Position numbers and translations under genes: made by a program
Source of the DNA: Saccharospirillum sp.
Lineage (GTDB): Bacteria > Pseudomonadota > Gammaproteobacteria > Pseudomonadales > Natronospirillaceae
Reading direction: 5' to 3'
Assembly (NCBI GenBank): GCA_022565595.1
Contig: JAIUML010000009.1
Coordinates: 106,144 to 170,143 of the forward strand
DNA length: 64,000 nucleotides
Notes under the pieces: generated by a model
The model's input: only the letters and a program-made list of their open reading frames with translations
Databases searched by the model: none
Told to the model about the DNA's origin: nothing
In this document: positions 16,209 to 26,252 of the stretch, piece by piece
Layout: every line of letters begins with the position of its first letter
How positions within the stretch are numbered: position 1 is the stretch's first letter

Positions 16209-16694
16209 ATGAAAACCCTAGTTAGTCTTCTGGTTAGTCTGGTCGCCCTTTGTTCCGTTGCCTTGGCGGATGTCAATGCCGGGGATACTTTACCTGCATT
16301 CAACCTGCCGACTCTCGAAGGGCAGATGCTCCACAGCCAGGCTCTGGAAAACAGAGTCGTTTATATCGATTTCTGGGCCAGTTGGTGCACCACTTGCCGA
16401 CAATCTTTCCCCGAACTGAACGAACTGCACCATGAATTACGCAATCAGGGGGTGGTGTTCATCGGCATCAATACCGACGAAGACCCACGTCTGGCAGAGC
16501 GCTTTTTAAGGCAAACACCGGTCGATTTCCTGATCCTGTCCGACAAGACGCACGAAGTGGTCAGCAACTTTAATCCGAAAGGCTTCCCGACAGCCTATGT
16601 CATAGGCAAGGACGGTGTTGTCCACACCGTCAAGGAAGGCTACCTCGGTAAAGGCCCCACCCGAGACCTGCTGTTGCAATTGGTTTCGCGTTAA
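16209..16694 (+). CDS. TlpA/ResA-like periplasmic thioredoxin-fold protein
   Basis: A secreted or anchored thioredoxin-like protein, 161 residues. I start it at the ATG on 16209 with GAGG upstream; this gives a clean signal peptide ending VALA. The active site is WASWCTTCRQSFPEL and the cis-Pro region is FNPKGFPTAYVIGKDG. It probably reduces or transfers disulfides in the periplasm, for example in cytochrome c or envelope maturation. It sits between fur and recN, where I expect no gene from Pseudomonas gene order. Confidence 0.88.
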   Translation: MKTLVSLLVSLVALCSVALADVNAGDTLPAFNLPTLEGQMLHSQALENRVVYIDFWASWCTTCRQSFPELNELHHELRNQGVVFIGINTDEDPRLAERFLRQTPVDFLILSDKTHEVVSNFNPKGFPTAYVIGKDGVVHTVKEGYLGKGPTRDLLLQLVSR

Positions 16695-16702
16695 AAATAG
16701 AG

Positions 16703-18379
16703 TTAATGCGCTCGCTGATGCTGCATCAGCATTTCTTCTGCATGAGCTCTGGTCTGGGCGGTGATGTCTATGCCGCCCAGCATCCGGGCGATCTCGTCCA
16801 CTCTTTGTTCCTTCACCACCGGTTTGATATCCGTTCGTGTGCGGTCGTTCTGTTGTACCTTGCTGACCACACAATGATGGTGGCCAAGGGCGGCGACCTG
16901 GGGCAGGTGGGTGACGCAGATCACCTGACCGCGCTCGCCAACGGCACGTAGCATCAGACCGACTATTTCCGCTGTCGCACCGCTGATACCGACATCTACT
17001 TCATCGAATACCAGCGTGGGGATAGTGCTGTGTTCGGCGCAGATGACCTGAATGGCAAGGGAGATGCGCGACAGTTCGCCGCCTGAAGCGACTTTGCTCA
17101 GGGTCCGCAAGGGTTGGCCCTGGTTCATGCTGATCTGAAACTCGACCTTGTCCAGGCCATCTGGTGAGGCTCTTTCGTGTGGTGTGAAGGCCACTTTGAA
17201 GCGGGCACCCGGCATGGCCAATTGGTGCATTTTTTCTTCGATGTCTTTGCTGAACCGCTCGGCCACTGTCTGGCGATGCCTTGACAGGGATTCGGCCTTG
17301 CTCTGGTACTCCTGCTTGAGTGTCAGGATCTCGGCTTCCAGAGAGTCCAGGCTGGCGGCATCGGTGCTGATGGCTTCAAGCTCCTGCACCAGTTGTTCGA
17401 AATGCTCTGGCAGGGCTTCTGAACGAACCTGATGCTTGCGTGCCAGGCTGTGAATGGTGTCCAGGCGCTGTTCGACGAACTGAACTCGGCTCTCGTCGAC
17501 CTCAAAGCTTTGCAGATAATGGTCCAGGTCGTGTCTGGACTCTTCCAGTTGAATCAGAGCGTTATCGAGCAGTTCAAGAGCATTGCTCAGCGAGGCGTTG
17601 TCGTCCTGAAGGCCACGCAGTCGGTGTAACGCCTGTTTGACAAGACTGATGGCTGCGGGGCTGTCATCCTCGGCTTCCAGCAGTTGGCGGGCTGCGTAAC
17701 TGTCTGCAACCAGTGTTTCGGTTTGGGCGTAACGTTTGAATTCCTGCTCCAGCTGCTCGGTTTCACCAGGTTGCAGCGACAGGGCCTCGAGTTCATCGAC
17801 CTGATAGGCCAGCAGTTGTTGGCGAGCGTCACTGTCATCGGCCCGGGCTTTCAGTTGCTCGTACTTGCGCACCTTGCCCTGCCAGCGAATCCAGGCGTGT
17901 TTGACCTCGGTCGCTTCGTTTTCCAACTCGCCGTACTCATCGACCAGTTTAAGATGCGTCTCGCTGCGCAACAGCGACTGGTGCGCATGCTGGCTGTGCA
18001 CGTCGATCAAGGTTTGCCCAAGCTCGCGCAGTTCCGTCAAGGGCACAGGCTGGCCATTGATCCAGGCTCTGGAGCGCCCCTCTTGCGAGACGGTACGGCG
18101 CAGAATGCACTCATCGCCGTCGTCCAGTTCCCTGGCTTTCAGCCAGTCGATCGCTTCCGGTATGCGGTTGACGACGAAACTGGCGGTTACTTCCGCGCGT
18201 TTTTCGCCATGGCGAACGATGCCGCTCTCGGCGCGCTCACCAAGGGCCATGGATAAACCTGCCAGCAGGATCGACTTGCCGGCTCCGGTCTCACCAGAGA
18301 TGGACGTCATTCCCGATTGCCACTCTATTTCCACATTGTCGGCAATGGCAATGTTGCGTATGGCCAGGCTGTGCAACAT
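16703..18379 (-). CDS. recN: DNA repair ATPase RecN
   Basis: An SMC-like ATPase for double-strand break repair, 558 residues (Escherichia coli 553). The Walker A motif is GETGAGKS near residue 28. A long coiled-coil centre with the QVDELEALSL type of heptads follows, then the ABC signature VASGGELSRISLA and Walker B VFDEVDVGISG. The start is the ATG at 18377-18379; a longer reading begins inside the LexA box and is rejected. It is a single gene, convergent with the TlpA-like gene and divergent from grpE. The operator at 18408-18423 indicates SOS control. Confidence 0.95.
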   Translation of the reverse strand: MLHSLAIRNIAIADNVEIEWQSGMTSISGETGAGKSILLAGLSMALGERAESGIVRHGEKRAEVTASFVVNRIPEAIDWLKARELDDGDECILRRTVSQEGRSRAWINGQPVPLTELRELGQTLIDVHSQHAHQSLLRSETHLKLVDEYGELENEATEVKHAWIRWQGKVRKYEQLKARADDSDARQQLLAYQVDELEALSLQPGETEQLEQEFKRYAQTETLVADSYAARQLLEAEDDSPAAISLVKQALHRLRGLQDDNASLSNALELLDNALIQLEESRHDLDHYLQSFEVDESRVQFVEQRLDTIHSLARKHQVRSEALPEHFEQLVQELEAISTDAASLDSLEAEILTLKQEYQSKAESLSRHRQTVAERFSKDIEEKMHQLAMPGARFKVAFTPHERASPDGLDKVEFQISMNQGQPLRTLSKVASGGELSRISLAIQVICAEHSTIPTLVFDEVDVGISGATAEIVGLMLRAVGERGQVICVTHLPQVAALGHHHCVVSKVQQNDRTRTDIKPVVKEQRVDEIARMLGGIDITAQTRAHAEEMLMQHQRAH

Positions 18380-18407
18380 GGGCGAACCTCTTGAAGTGCT
18401 GTTATTG

Positions 18408-18423
18408 CTGTCTATATGTACAG
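18408..18423. promoter_or_regulatory. LexA (SOS) box upstream of recN
   Basis: CTGTCTATATGTACAG matches the consensus CTGT-N8-ACAG exactly in both half-sites. Its inner edge is 28 bp upstream of the recN ATG, the normal position for a LexA operator. Confidence 0.9.
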
Positions 18424-18470
18424 TACTTTGCAATCAGTTACAAGAGGTTGCTGCAAAAAGCGTTTTGTGT

Positions 18471-18498
18471 CTTGAAAAACCCTGAGCTGTCCCAATTA
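18471..18498 (+). promoter_or_regulatory. Sigma-32 (heat-shock) promoter of grpE
   Basis: A -35 element CTTGAAA (18471-18477) and a -10 element CCCAATTA (18491-18498) with a 13-base spacer. This fits the RpoH consensus CTTGAAA-N13-17-CCCCATNT well. It is about 42 bp upstream of the grpE start. Confidence 0.75.
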
Positions 18499-18540
18499 AA
18501 CGGCAACATTCGCATCCATGGCATTCAACGGGATTGACTA

Positions 18541-19143
18541 ATGGCACACGATGAAAAAACGATAGACCCACAGGACAACACTCCGATGGAAGAACAGGGC
18601 GTCGAGTTCGAACAGCCGGAAGAGGCAGTCGAGCAGACTGACCCAGATACCGATCTGGTTGCCGAACTCGAAGAGGCCAGGGCCGAAGCCAAAGCCAATG
18701 CGGATCGCTATTTGCGAGCAGAGGCGGAAATGGCGAACCTGCGTCGCCGAGTCGAGAAGGATGTCGAGAACGCCCATAAATACGGGCAGGAGAAGCTGGT
18801 AAAGGAACTGCTTGATGTTGCGGACAACCTGGAACGTACTCTGGCCGCCATTGACTCGGACAGCAGCGAAGTTGAACCGCTGAAAGAAGGTGTCGACATG
18901 ACGCTGAAAGGTCTGCTGGGTACCTTTGCCAAATTTCAGATCGAGGTCATTGACCCTGAGGGTGAACCCTTTGATCCCCAGCACCATCAGGCCATGTCGA
19001 TGATTGAAAATCCTGAGGTAGAGCCCAACACAGTGATCGCGGTCATGCAAAAAGGCTATACCCTGCATGGACGGCTGGTGCGCCCAGCCATGGTCATGGT
19101 CAGCAAGGGTGCTGCCGGCAAAACCATCGACGAAAAAGCCTGA
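18541..19143 (+). CDS. grpE: Nucleotide exchange factor GrpE
   Basis: DnaK nucleotide-exchange factor, 200 residues. An acidic N-terminus is followed by the long dimer helix (ARAEAKANADRYLRAEAEMANLRRR) interrupted here only by description, and the C-terminal beta domain with GEPFDPQHHQAM and LHGRLVRPAMVMVSKG, the family signature. It is the first gene of grpE-dnaK-dnaJ, under a sigma-32-like promoter. Confidence 0.95.
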   Translation: MAHDEKTIDPQDNTPMEEQGVEFEQPEEAVEQTDPDTDLVAELEEARAEAKANADRYLRAEAEMANLRRRVEKDVENAHKYGQEKLVKELLDVADNLERTLAAIDSDSSEVEPLKEGVDMTLKGLLGTFAKFQIEVIDPEGEPFDPQHHQAMSMIENPEVEPNTVIAVMQKGYTLHGRLVRPAMVMVSKGAAGKTIDEKA

Positions 19144-19172
19144 CGCAGAAATAACCTTATTTACAGCAAGGT

Positions 19173-19202
19173 CTTGATTTACCTCAAGGCCGCTCTCATA
19201 TA
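19173..19202 (+). promoter_or_regulatory. Possible internal sigma-32 promoter before dnaK
   Basis: CTTGATT, a 15-base spacer and CTCATATA resemble the heat-shock consensus. The site lies in the 98-bp grpE-dnaK gap, about 40 bp before the dnaK ATG. The match is moderate. Confidence 0.4.
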
Positions 19203-19241
19203 GCGAAACAAAGCGTTAAACCTAATACGGAGTTCAGATTC

Positions 19242-21161
19242 ATGGGCAAAATCATTGGCATCGACCTGGGTACCACCAACTCTTGTGTATCCATCCTTGA
19301 GGGTGACAAACCCAAGGTTATCGAAAACGCAGAGGGCGACCGCACCACACCTTCCATCGTCGCCTTTACCGAAGACGACGAGATTCTGGTAGGCCAGCCA
19401 GCCAAGCGCCAGGCCGTTACTAACCCGCACAATACCCTCTACGCCGTCAAACGTCTGATTGGCCGCCGGTTCGAAGACGATGTTGTACAAAAAGACATCA
19501 AGATGGTGCCGTACAGCATCGTCAAGGCGGATAACGGCGACGCCTGGGTAGAAGTCAAAGGCAAAAAACAGGCGCCCCCACAGATTTCAGCCGAAGTGCT
19601 GAAAAAGATGAAGAAAACAGCCGAAGAGTATCTGGGTGAGAAGGTAACCGAGGCGGTGATTACCGTGCCGGCCTACTTCAACGACTCTCAGCGTCAGGCG
19701 ACCAAAGACGCCGGCAAGATCGCTGGTCTGGATGTTAAACGCATCATCAACGAGCCGACCGCTGCCGCCCTTGCCTATGGTATGGACAAGAAGCGCGGCG
19801 ACAGCGTAGTGGCTGTCTACGATCTGGGTGGTGGTACCTTTGATATTTCCATCATTGAAATCGCCGAAGTCGATGGCGAGCATCAGTTTGAGGTACTCGC
19901 GACCAATGGCGATACGTTCCTTGGTGGGGAAGACTTTGACCTGACTTTGATCAACTATCTGGCGGATACCTTCAAGAAGGATTCCGGCATCGACCTGAAA
20001 GGCGATGCTCTGGCCATGCAGCGTCTGAAAGAAGCCGCCGAGAAAGCCAAGATTGAGCTCTCGTCCAGCCAGCAGACAGACGTCAATCTGCCCTACATTA
20101 CTGCTGATGCGTCTGGTCCCAAGCACTTGAACGTCAAACTGACCCGAGCCAAGTTGGAATCTCTGGTTGAAGATCTGGTTGAACGCTCCCTGGAACCAGT
20201 GCGCATCGCACTGAAAGATGCCGACAAGGAAATCTCCGAGATCGACGACATTATTCTGGTCGGTGGTCAGACCCGCATGCCTCTGGTTCAGAAGCGTGTT
20301 ACTGACTTTTTCGGTAAAGAGCCACGCAAGGACGTTAACCCGGATGAAGCTGTGGCGATTGGTGCCGCCATTCAGGGTGCCGTGCTGTCTGGTGATGTGA
20401 AAGATGTGCTCCTGCTTGACGTGACACCGCTGACTCTGGGTATTGAAACCATGGGTGGCGTGATGACACCGCTGATCGACAAGAACACCACCATTCCGAG
20501 CAAGAAGAGCCAGGTATTTTCTACCGCCGACGACAATCAGGGTGCGGTGACCATTCATGTGCTCCAGGGTGAGCGCAAGATGGCCTCTCAGAACAAGTCT
20601 CTGGGGCGTTTCGATCTGGCTGACATACCCCCTGCGCCGCGTGGTGTGCCACAAATCGAAGTCAGCTTCGACATCGATGCCAACGGTATTCTGAATGTCT
20701 CGGCGAAAGACAAGGGGACTGGTAAAGAACAGTCCATTATCATCAAGGCCAGCTCTGGTCTGTCGGACGATGAAATCGAAGCCATGGTCAAGGATGCCGA
20801 AGCGCATGCCGATGAAGACCGCAAGTTCGAAGAACTGGCGCAGACTCGTAATACGGCCGATGCTCTGGTCCACGCTACCCGCAAGACATTAAAAGACGCT
20901 GGTGACAAGGCGACAGAAGAAGAGAAACAGGCGATCGAGAAGGCGATAGAAGAGGTGGAAGAAGCGCTGAAAGGCGACGACGCCGCTGCCATTAATGCCA
21001 AGGTTGAAGCCTTGACTCAGGCCTCTTCAACCCTTGCGCAGAAACTCTATGCTGAGCAAGGTGCCGATGTGGGCGATCAGCCTGAAGGCAATGCCGACGC
21101 CAACGCTCAGTCTGATGACGCTGTCGACGCTGAGTTCGAAGAAGTTAAAGACAACAAGTAA
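19242..21161 (+). CDS. dnaK: Molecular chaperone DnaK (Hsp70)
   Basis: Hsp70 ATPase, 639 residues (Escherichia coli 638). The N-terminus [11 protein letters not shown] binds phosphate; ATPase signatures [14 protein letters not shown] and [13 protein letters not shown] follow. The linker is [19 protein letters not shown] and leads to the substrate-binding domain. The C-terminus ends [11 protein letters not shown], the EEVKD tail common in bacterial DnaK. It works with GrpE and DnaJ encoded on either side. A 98-bp gap separates it from grpE. Confidence 0.98.
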   Translation: MGKIIGIDLGTTNSCVSILEGDKPKVIENAEGDRTTPSIVAFTEDDEILVGQPAKRQAVTNPHNTLYAVKRLIGRRFEDDVVQKDIKMVPYSIVKADNGDAWVEVKGKKQAPPQISAEVLKKMKKTAEEYLGEKVTEAVITVPAYFNDSQRQATKDAGKIAGLDVKRIINEPTAAALAYGMDKKRGDSVVAVYDLGGGTFDISIIEIAEVDGEHQFEVLATNGDTFLGGEDFDLTLINYLADTFKKDSGIDLKGDALAMQRLKEAAEKAKIELSSSQQTDVNLPYITADASGPKHLNVKLTRAKLESLVEDLVERSLEPVRIALKDADKEISEIDDIILVGGQTRMPLVQKRVTDFFGKEPRKDVNPDEAVAIGAAIQGAVLSGDVKDVLLLDVTPLTLGIETMGGVMTPLIDKNTTIPSKKSQVFSTADDNQGAVTIHVLQGERKMASQNKSLGRFDLADIPPAPRGVPQIEVSFDIDANGILNVSAKDKGTGKEQSIIIKASSGLSDDEIEAMVKDAEAHADEDRKFEELAQTRNTADALVHATRKTLKDAGDKATEEEKQAIEKAIEEVEEALKGDDAAAINAKVEALTQASSTLAQKLYAEQGADVGDQPEGNADANAQSDDAVDAEFEEVKDNK

Positions 21162-21169
21162 GCGAAAAA

Positions 21170-21201
21170 CCACCCTCTTTTTCCTGAAAAAAGAGGGGTG
21201 G
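21170..21201 (+). terminator. Hairpin after dnaK (partial terminator/attenuator)
   Basis: CCACCCTCTTTTT and AAAAAAGAGGGGTGG pair around CCTG with one bulge. It follows the dnaK stop by 8 bases. It has no downstream T-run, so it may reduce rather than stop read-through to dnaJ. Confidence 0.5.
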
Positions 21202-21242
21202 GCAGGTTGGCTGTTATTGCCTTCGCTGCCCATCTATTCCTG

Positions 21243-21263
21243 AACGCGGACGCCGTCCGCGTT
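21243..21263 (+). promoter_or_regulatory. Perfect GC hairpin in the dnaK-dnaJ spacer
   Basis: AACGCGGAC-GCC-GTCCGCGTT, a 9-bp perfect stem with a 3-base loop, 33 bp before the dnaJ ATG. It may protect the dnaJ part of the message or act with the preceding hairpin in attenuation. Confidence 0.45.
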
Positions 21264-21295
21264 TATCCGTTCTAGAAAAAGGCACAGCGACCACC

Positions 21296-22423
21296 ATGTC
21301 CAAACGCGACTATTACGAAGTATTGGGTGTCGAACGCGGCGCAGACGAAAAAGAGATCAAGAAAGCCTATCGACGCATGGCGATGAAGTGCCACCCGGAC
21401 CGTAACCCGGGAGACTCGGAAGCAGAAGCCAAGTTCAAAGAGTTGTCTGAAGCGTACGAAGTCCTGGCCGATGGTCAAAAACGAGCCGCTTACGATCAGT
21501 TTGGGCACGCCGGCGTGGATGGCCAGTCCGGCTTTGGTGGTGGCCACGGTGGCGGCCACGGTAGCTTCAGTGACATCTTTGGTGATGTATTTGGCGATAT
21601 TTTTGGCGGTAGCGGAGGCGGTGGTCGCCGCTCCAGCGTGCAGCGCGGTTCGGATCTCAAGTACAACCTGGAAATGTCGCTGGAAGAAGCCGTGCGCGGC
21701 ATCGAGAAAACCATCAAGGTACCTACCCTGGTCAATTGTGAAGTGTGCGATGGCTCCGGCGCCAAGAAAGGCACACAGCCTCAAACTTGCTCTACCTGTG
21801 GGGGTGTAGGTCAGGTTCGAATGCAGCAGGGTTTCTTTGCCGTGCAACAGACCTGCCCCACCTGTGGTGGCAATGGCCGCATTATCAAGGACCCTTGCAA
21901 CGCCTGCTACGGGCGGGGTGTGAAAGAAGAAACCAGAACTCTGAATGTGAAGATTCCGGCCGGTGTTGACACTGGCGATCGCATTCGCCTTAGCGGTGAG
22001 GGCGAGGCTGGGCGTAATGGTGGACCCTCCGGCGACCTCTATGTGGAAGTTCGTGTCAAAAAGCACGCCATTTTTGAGCGCGAGGGCGCCAATCTCTATT
22101 GCGAAATGCCGATCAGCATCGCAGAGGCCGCCCTGGGGGGTGAGCTTGAAGTGCCTACCCTGGAGGGCAGGGTCAAGCTCAAGATACCTGCAGAGACCCA
22201 GACCGGCCGATTGTTCCGGCTGCGCGGCAAAGGTGTCACCCCAGTGCGGGGTGGTGGCATCGGCGATTTACTCTGTAGAGTGGTAGTTGAAACACCTGTG
22301 AACCTGAATCAAAGGCAAAAAGAGTTGCTGCGCGAGCTTCAGGATGGCCTTGAAGGCACCAAACACTCGCCCAAGTCCAAGGGCTGGTTTGATGGTGTGA
22401 AGAAGTTCTTCGAGGAAATGTAG
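21296..22423 (+). CDS. dnaJ: Chaperone DnaJ (Hsp40)
   Basis: Type I J-protein, 375 residues. The J domain starts at the N-terminus with HPD in [12 protein letters not shown] Gly/Phe-rich segment ([13 protein letters not shown]) follows, then four zinc-finger repeats [24 protein letters not shown] and CNACYGRG. The C-terminal substrate-binding domains complete the normal length. It stimulates DnaK ATPase and delivers clients. Confidence 0.98.
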   Translation: MSKRDYYEVLGVERGADEKEIKKAYRRMAMKCHPDRNPGDSEAEAKFKELSEAYEVLADGQKRAAYDQFGHAGVDGQSGFGGGHGGGHGSFSDIFGDVFGDIFGGSGGGGRRSSVQRGSDLKYNLEMSLEEAVRGIEKTIKVPTLVNCEVCDGSGAKKGTQPQTCSTCGGVGQVRMQQGFFAVQQTCPTCGGNGRIIKDPCNACYGRGVKEETRTLNVKIPAGVDTGDRIRLSGEGEAGRNGGPSGDLYVEVRVKKHAIFEREGANLYCEMPISIAEAALGGELEVPTLEGRVKLKIPAETQTGRLFRLRGKGVTPVRGGGIGDLLCRVVVETPVNLNQRQKELLRELQDGLEGTKHSPKSKGWFDGVKKFFEEM

Positions 22424-22426
22424 TAG

Positions 22427-23263
<837 letters not shown>

Positions 23264-23878
23264 AACTACGCAACACTCCAAGGATTGCAAAGCCGCGCAT
23301 TCCCTCCCTAACAGTATGAGTGGGCCGGGGTCAAGTGAAGCTTGCCAAAACCCCCGGCTGCGCCGCTTTCAACCCCCTTTTTTTCACTGTTGAACAAAAA
23401 ATCGTCATTTTCAGCCGCCCTCTGTTCGAAAACAGGTCAAATCGTCAAAAAAACGCAAAAAAATGGGTTGACCACTCCCTTGGGCTCTGGTTTGATAGAC
23501 CCCGGACGTTGATTGAGACGATCTCGATCAATGCTGGGCAAGGGGTAAAAGACCATAGCAACCTGGTTGCACTTTGCAGGTCGACAGAGACAAGAATCTC
23601 CCGGAGCCGATGTGACATCGCCGATCCAGCCGAGTGAATTGTTTATTGCAGTCGAAACCGCTCATAGGTCAACTTTTTCCCAGTAACGTTTTGACTCTGC
23701 CATACAGTTGTAATATATGTATTGCAGAATACAACGATAACTACGATCATGGGTTATCCGAGTTTTCGTGCTACGTTTCAGGTTGCCATATCGGTAACGT
23801 ACCGAAAACAACGTTTACTCTGATCATCGAGAAGTCTGGTCACCAAACCAGTTGAAATAAAATAAAGGGGAATCTTGA
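23264..23878 (+). other. 615-bp intergenic region before the porin gene
   Basis: No convincing gene: the short frames here lack ribosome-binding sites and family-like sequence. The first part is purine- and A-rich in places (runs of A near 23396-23470). A promoter-like pair occurs at 23691-23719. The remaining 160 bases form an untranslated leader with AAAGGGG eight bases before the porin ATG. A small RNA could be hidden here, but nothing in the bases proves it. Confidence 0.5.
23691..23719 (+). promoter_or_regulatory. Probable porin promoter
   Basis: TTGACT, a 17-base spacer and TATATG. The -35 matches five of six and the -10 four of six consensus bases. This would give a leader of about 150 bases before the porin start, as is usual for regulated outer-membrane protein messages. 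Confidence 0.5.
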
Positions 23879-25033
23879 ATGAAAGCGATTAAAATTGCTT
23901 CCGGCGTTGCAATTGGCGCTCTGGCTGCTGCGATCTCAGCTCAATCTTTCGCGATGGGCCACGAAGGCGGCGCTGAGTCTACTGTAACTTTTTCTGGCGA
24001 CCTGCGTGTTCAGACCGTTATTGATCTGGAAAACGAGCGTCAAACTCACCAAATGCCCGGTTTCGGTAACACCTTGGGTGCCGACGAAGACTGGTATAAC
24101 TTCAATGCTGATACCCACGTAACTCATGGCCCATTCAGCGGCAAGCTGCGTATTGGTATTCATGAAGACCAGGTTCAAGGCGGCAACGACGCTAACGTCA
24201 CTGTTCGTGACCTGCGTGTTGACGAAGGCCCCATCTCTTTCGGTCAAATCGGTCGTATCACCGATTCTGCCGGCATCTACGAAGACCTGACTGACGAAAC
24301 CGATATCATCGGTGAAGACGAAGGCACTCGTGTAGGCGTCGACGCTGCATTCCGTTACACCTTGGCCGATTTCGGTCTGCGTGTACAGGCGGAAGGCAAT
24401 GAAGGTCATCCTTTCGGTTTCGCCGCTGCGATCCATCAGGATCTGGGTGTAGCTGAAGTATGGGCCGACGCTCAATTCCGTCAAGCACCAGATGCTCCTA
24501 CTGGTATGCAGGATGCTGAAACAACCTTCGGTGCCGCTGTTAAGGTGACCCCGATTGACATGCTGTCTCTGACCGCTGTTGTTCGTAACAGCTCGGAAGC
24601 GCTGCGTGACGACACCAGCTACGCTGCCAAAGCCGAAGTGAATGTCACCGACACCATCTCCGTTTATGGCTTGATCGCTGATCCAGCTCTGGACGCTGAC
24701 GACACCACTGTCATGAAGGTTGGTGCTTCTCTTGGCTTCGCTCCAATCACAGTAAGCGGTTCTTACGAGTCTTTGGTTGCTGAAGCTGGCGAAGGTCTGG
24801 TCATTGCCAAGGTTGCTTATGCTCAAGACGCAATTGACGCTTACGGTGAAGTCAAGTACAACATGGAAGGCTTCCAGGGCGCACCTGACGCTGGCATGCG
24901 CTTTGAACTGGGCGCGGGCTACACTACTGATTCCGGTATCAAATACCAGGCAGTATACGCGAACAGCGATGAAAACTACTGGGATGGTGCAGACGTCAAC
25001 TCTGTAACTCTGCGCGCTCAGTACAGCTTCTAA
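23879..25033 (+). CDS. Outer-membrane porin
   Basis: A beta-barrel general porin, 384 residues. The signal peptide runs to about residue 25 (ends AQSFA). The mature protein is acidic with alternating strands, and ends RAQYSF with the terminal Phe required for BAM-dependent assembly. Codon choice is highly biased (GGC/GGT, CTG, GAC, GTT), unlike the neighbours, which indicates high expression. It has its own promoter region and a strong terminator, so it is monocistronic. Substrate preference cannot be told. Confidence 0.88.
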   Translation: MKAIKIASGVAIGALAAAISAQSFAMGHEGGAESTVTFSGDLRVQTVIDLENERQTHQMPGFGNTLGADEDWYNFNADTHVTHGPFSGKLRIGIHEDQVQGGNDANVTVRDLRVDEGPISFGQIGRITDSAGIYEDLTDETDIIGEDEGTRVGVDAAFRYTLADFGLRVQAEGNEGHPFGFAAAIHQDLGVAEVWADAQFRQAPDAPTGMQDAETTFGAAVKVTPIDMLSLTAVVRNSSEALRDDTSYAAKAEVNVTDTISVYGLIADPALDADDTTVMKVGASLGFAPITVSGSYESLVAEAGEGLVIAKVAYAQDAIDAYGEVKYNMEGFQGAPDAGMRFELGAGYTTDSGIKYQAVYANSDENYWDGADVNSVTLRAQYSF

Positions 25034-25059
25034 TTCAGATTCCTCTGAACTTGGAACTC

Positions 25060-25084
25060 AAGCCGCCCTCGGGCGGCTTTTTTT
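25060..25084 (+). terminator. Rho-independent terminator of the porin gene
   Basis: The GC stem AAGCCGCCC / GGGCGGCTT with a 2-base loop is followed directly by seven Ts. It starts 27 bases after the porin stop. Confidence 0.95.
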
Positions 25085-25233
25085 GTGTCTAGAGAAAAGG
25101 CGAATGGTTTATTGGAGGGTCGAGTGGTACTCGACGCTGCGATGCAAGCCAGCTCAAATACTCGGTAAAACCAGCAGGCTAGCGCCGGCCACGCCGATGA
25201 TGATATCGACGCTTCATTTTCTTGCTCGTCCTC

Positions 25234-26145
25234 TCACCCGTCTCGGTCAATACCCAAACACGCTGCCGTCAGTCGTTCCCTGAACCAGGCCGACGCTTGC
25301 CCTTCTTCGCCATCCTTCCAGGCTACCACTGCGTGATAACTGTGCTCTGGTTCCTTGACGTTGATGGGTACCAGTTGACCTGTATCAAGATAGGTCTTGA
25401 TACGATGCATTGGCAGGTATCCAACACCAAGGCCGGAAAGTTGAGCAAGAACCTTTTCGGCCATATCAGGAACAGTGATAAGGCGATTTCGCCTGGCCCA
25501 TCCGATGGTCTTGGGTGTCATCAATTGAGAGGTATCTTTCACTACTATGGTGGGGTACTCGGCGATTTCATCTTCGCTGACCTCGCAAGCCCGAAGCGCC
25601 AAAGGATGATCCCTGGCCACTACAAACACCGAGCGCATCGGCCCTATGGTGTCGACCTGGTAGCCTTCCAGCCTTGGGTTCAGGTTGTCGACTGACAGAA
25701 TCAGATCCGCGCTGCTGTTGAGCAGCATTTCCCAGGTTCCGGTCAAGGAACCATGAATCAGGTGGACCTTGATGAAAGGGTGTTCTTCACTGAAAGCCTT
25801 GATCAATGGAAAGAGGCGACTGGGTTCGAATACGGTATCGATGCCAATACGCAGCTCTGGTTCCCAGCCACTGGCGATCTTTTTGGCTGAACTGGCCAGC
25901 GCATCGATGTCCCTCAGGATCGAGCGCCCTTCATCCAGCATCAGCTTTGCAGCAGGGGTCATCTTTGCTCGGTGGCCACTGCGGTCGAACAAATCAATGC
26001 CGAGGTCCTGCTCCACCTTCTGAATGGTGTAAGTCAGTGCCGAGGGCACCTTGTGCAGGGCCTGGGCGGCTGCAGCAAAGCTGCCGCGCTGTTCAATGGC
26101 ATCCAGTGCGCGCAACAAATCCAGGGTAATGGGGTTGTGGGCCAT
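25234..26145 (-). CDS. LysR-family transcriptional regulator (YhaJ-like context)
   Basis: A regulator of 303 residues. The N-terminal winged helix is LDLLRALDAIEQRGSFAAAA with KVPSALTYTIQKVEQDLG as recognition helix; the remainder is the periplasmic-binding-like effector domain. It is divergent from a pirin gene with a 107-bp shared control region. Escherichia coli has the same neighbours (yhaJ next to pirin yhaK), where YhaJ responds to aromatic compounds, so control of the pirin gene is likely. The effector is unknown. Confidence 0.9.
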   Translation of the reverse strand: MAHNPITLDLLRALDAIEQRGSFAAAAQALHKVPSALTYTIQKVEQDLGIDLFDRSGHRAKMTPAAKLMLDEGRSILRDIDALASSAKKIASGWEPELRIGIDTVFEPSRLFPLIKAFSEEHPFIKVHLIHGSLTGTWEMLLNSSADLILSVDNLNPRLEGYQVDTIGPMRSVFVVARDHPLALRACEVSEDEIAEYPTIVVKDTSQLMTPKTIGWARRNRLITVPDMAEKVLAQLSGLGVGYLPMHRIKTYLDTGQLVPINVKEPEHSYHAVVAWKDGEEGQASAWFRERLTAACLGIDRDG

Positions 26146-26252
26146 AACTGTTCAGTTTTTTTGAAATGAAGCCGCAATATATTCCGCTTACCCGGCAAGG
26201 TGCAAGCGCCTAGACTGGAGTCATAGAAACCAAAACCCAAACAGGAGGCTCC

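Noticed and set aside
19587..20873. 428-codon frame antisense to dnaK
   Set aside because: Shadow of dnaK; DnaK is unambiguous and the antisense product is not protein-like.
23320..23855. Small plus-strand frames between dapB and the porin gene
   Set aside because: No ribosome-binding sites and no family-like composition; better explained as leader and intergenic DNA.
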